A stretch of 64,000 nucleotides of DNA, from NCBI RefSeq assembly GCF_023656515.1, contig NZ_JAMOFV010000006.1:4667735-4731734 (forward strand). The letters run 5' to 3'. Shown in pieces: positions 62,321 through 64,000 of this stretch. Each line of letters starts with the position of its first letter. The first letter of the stretch is position 1. Origin of the DNA: Clostridium swellfunianum. Its GTDB lineage: Bacteria > Bacillota > Clostridia > Clostridiales > Clostridiaceae. A program made the position numbers and the translations under genes. Under the pieces are notes generated by a model. The model did no database searches, had not been told where the DNA came from, and saw only the letters and a list, made by a program, of their open reading frames with translations.

Positions 62321-62327
62321 GTTAGGC
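62321..62327 (-). other. attC-like R'' half (truncated recombination site)
   Basis: GCCTAAC on the minus strand lies 17 bases after the DUF5412-like stop and shares the 14-base context ACTACGCCTAACAAAA with the complete site at 63022-63132. No second half is found downstream, so the site appears broken. Confidence 0.5.
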
Positions 62328-62344
62328 GTAGTTTTATCCTCATA

Positions 62345-62992
62345 CTATCTAAGTTCTATAATTCTTCCATCTATACTTACAGAATTATCGTTAACCCAAT
62401 TGATTGTGGGTACTTCTCCAAATCCTCCAACAAAAACCTTTCTTTTTAGTTTTAGTAACCCCATATATGATTTTTCTATATAAGCCTTTGTCCCTCCACC
62501 AGTAGCTCCGAGATCAACTGATATTACAGTAATTTTACTTTGTCCATTCGGAGAATAATAAATGTCTTCAATCTTTTCACTTGAAAAACCATCAAACAAA
62601 ATATTAATACCTAGAGCAAAAATCCCTATGGCTACTATTAATGTATACATTGTCATGGTTACTAACTTTATATAACGTATTTTTATCTTCTTAAACGCTA
62701 CAGTTATATACAATAGAATAAATGGGATAGCAAGAATTTCATCAATAAAAAATAAGACAAGATATACAAAAGATGCAATAACTAAAAGTAATATATCACT
62801 ACCAATTGTTTCCTTAGAATAAATCCAATATATAAAAAAAGCTGAATATATAAAATATCCTAAATAGCAAAAGTACTTAAACTTGACAGACTCAAATTCT
62901 AGGCCATAAAACGATAACGCACTTACTATTACTAGTATACCAAGATAATACAAACTATTGTTTTTATGCGACAGCATTCTTAAATTCATCAT
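62345..62992 (-). CDS. membrane protein with DUF5412-like C-terminus
   Basis: A 215-residue protein with five to six membrane helices over residues 12-140 and a soluble tail carrying IYYSPNGQSKITVISVDLGATGGGTKAYIEKSYMGL and FVGGFGEVPTINWVNDNSVSIDGRII. The SPNG...tail is the pattern of DUF5412. Function unknown. It lies between two attC-like sites and may be a mobile gene cassette. Base composition does not differ visibly from neighbours. Confidence 0.65.
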   Translation of the reverse strand: MMNLRMLSHKNNSLYYLGILVIVSALSFYGLEFESVKFKYFCYLGYFIYSAFFIYWIYSKETIGSDILLLVIASFVYLVLFFIDEILAIPFILLYITVAFKKIKIRYIKLVTMTMYTLIVAIGIFALGINILFDGFSSEKIEDIYYSPNGQSKITVISVDLGATGGGTKAYIEKSYMGLLKLKRKVFVGGFGEVPTINWVNDNSVSIDGRIIELR

Positions 62993-63021
62993 AAATCATC
63001 TCTCTTTTCATAATTAATTTC

Positions 63022-63132
63022 ACCTAACGCTTCGTACTCAAGACGCCGAGAAACTTAGAGCGACTGCACTTGGCTTCGCAGGTGTGCTTTGAAGTCTTTT
63101 CATGCAAAGCGGACTTGAGCATTTTGTTAGGC
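63022..63132 (-). other. attC-like integron recombination site
   Basis: On the minus strand, starting 9 bases after the acetyltransferase stop: R'' GCCTAAC (63126-63132), a 6-base spacer, L'' CTCAAGTCCGC, about 60 bases of variable terminal structure, L' GGCGTCTTGAG, then R' GTTAGGT (63022-63028). CTCAAG pairs with CTTGAG, as in known attC hairpins, and the total of 111 bp is within the usual range. Confidence 0.75.
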
Positions 63133-63141
63133 GTAGTTCTC

Positions 63142-63966
63142 CTAATCTAAAAATTCAAACGCACAATCTCCATATTTTACAAACCCAATATTTTCGTATG
63201 TTTTAATAGCCGCAATATTTGAGATTGATGTTGCTAATATTGGAGTTCTTCCTTCATTAATTGCTATCTCAATCATATGAAAAATTAGTTCTTTGCCAAA
63301 ACCATTCCTTCGATACTTTTCATCAATATATACACTAGTAATTTCTACGTAATTAGAAGTTTTTCCTATAAATCTTGCCATTCCAATTGCATTCTTATCT
63401 AATTCAAGTATATAAACCCCTGTTTTGATCTTATCTAATATTTTTTTATTATTAGTAACCTCTGCTATATCCTCAGCTGTCTCAGCTTCAAAAAATTTCA
63501 CAGTAAATTTTTTTACTGTCTCTATGTCACAGTCACTTGTAGCAGCGCGTCTAATTTCACTTCGTAACTTTATATTTATAGTTCTATATTTATCTTCCTC
63601 AAGCTTATAAAAAGTGTTTGGTGTTATAGATTTTTCTTTGTTTAATACTTTTAGCAAGCTACTTACTGCTTCTAGTTTTCCAGCTAATAAGATTTTGTTG
63701 AAATTTGAAGCTTTAATCTGGTATGCAATATTTTCTAATCCTTGTTCCGATGAGTATGAAAAGTTAGTTAAGTCTGAATTGCCATCATTCCTAATATGTA
63801 ATATATCTGTTACTTTTCCGTCACCCTTATTGATATATAAACCATCGTACTTATTAGCCTTATTTTGTATTTGCTCAATTAGTATAGCGTTATAGATCTC
63901 ATCAAAGTATAAGAAATCTAATATCTCTCTTCTCAGCTCCTCAGTGACATAGTTCACTTTTTCCAT
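63142..63966 (-). CDS. GNAT-family acetyltransferase, cassette-like
   Basis: A 274-residue protein: an N-terminal domain of about 150 residues (perhaps a second, degenerate GNAT fold) and a C-terminal GNAT domain with VYIDEKYRRNGFGKELIFHMIEIAINEG, the acetyl-CoA binding loop (R-R-x-G-x-G type), then ILATSISNIAAIKTYENIGFVKYG. An acetyltransferase followed by attC at 9 bases is the classical layout of an integron gene cassette. The 5' flank reaches the window end. Substrate unknown. Confidence 0.82.
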   Translation of the reverse strand: MEKVNYVTEELRREILDFLYFDEIYNAILIEQIQNKANKYDGLYINKGDGKVTDILHIRNDGNSDLTNFSYSSEQGLENIAYQIKASNFNKILLAGKLEAVSSLLKVLNKEKSITPNTFYKLEEDKYRTINIKLRSEIRRAATSDCDIETVKKFTVKFFEAETAEDIAEVTNNKKILDKIKTGVYILELDKNAIGMARFIGKTSNYVEITSVYIDEKYRRNGFGKELIFHMIEIAINEGRTPILATSISNIAAIKTYENIGFVKYGDCAFEFLD

Positions 63967-64000
63967 TTCTCCCTATACCCTCCATTAACACTTAAATAAT

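Overview
The window reads as chromosome of a spore-forming, low-GC Clostridium-type Firmicute. Evidence: strongly AT-rich DNA, AGGAGG-type ribosome sites before nearly every gene, frequent TTG/GTG starts, the clostridial order uvrBA / FHA-ftsW-PBP / uvrC-PHP-murB-hisC-rapZ-yvcK-whiA, a mazEF-alr-gerS-nnr-acpS block, and a GerS-like germination lipoprotein. Most genes lie on the minus strand. No rRNA, tRNA or CRISPR array was seen.

Layout. 1-8210 (minus): one operon from a good promoter at 8182-8210, encoding a phosphodiesterase-like enzyme, a ROK regulator, a CUT1-type sugar ABC importer (binding protein and two permeases), a PHP-domain phosphoesterase and two Gfo/Idh/MocA oxidoreductases; it looks like uptake and breakdown of an unidentified sugar or phosphorylated sugar. 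8348-9830: a Dabb protein and a split chromate transporter. 10476-20195 (minus): housekeeping cluster uvrC, PHP, murB, hisC, rapZ, yvcK, whiA, YtoI-like. 21182-36277 (minus): YdjM-like protein, PBP/FtsW/FHA, uvrAB with a LexA box, then PDZ protein, S41 protease, M23 hydrolase and ftsXE. 36552-43438: accessory genes (methyltransferase, P-loop kinase, acetyltransferase, diguanylate cyclase, YmaF, YitT). 43686-48271: mazEF, alr, gerS-like, nnrE/D, acpS. 48808-54367: accessory genes including an RHS remnant, a secreted putative cysteine peptidase and a PadR pair. 55125-58506: MoxR / DUF58 / DUF4129-like operon. 58766-61952 (plus): pgmB and a GH65 maltose-type phosphorylase with a cre site. 62096-63966 (minus): small accessory genes, two of which look like integron gene cassettes.

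The most unusual content is non-coding. (1) A family of 250-340 bp imperfect palindromes (giant hairpins), with conserved internal loops and branched tips, fills the spacers, often touching stop codons. (2) A roughly 106-bp nested palindromic MITE occurs three times. (3) A palindromic GATATC module occurs three times. (4) A compact element, made of a purine-rich tract, a 23-nt hairpin and AGGAATACARG, sits at three gene starts with fully covarying stems, and is tandemly triplicated before the S41 protease. (5) A convincing attC-like site follows an acetyltransferase gene.

Starts were moved inward from the longest open frame wherever a Shine-Dalgarno sequence or family alignment favoured it; these cases are stated. 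All function calls come from recognising motifs by eye; no database search was run.
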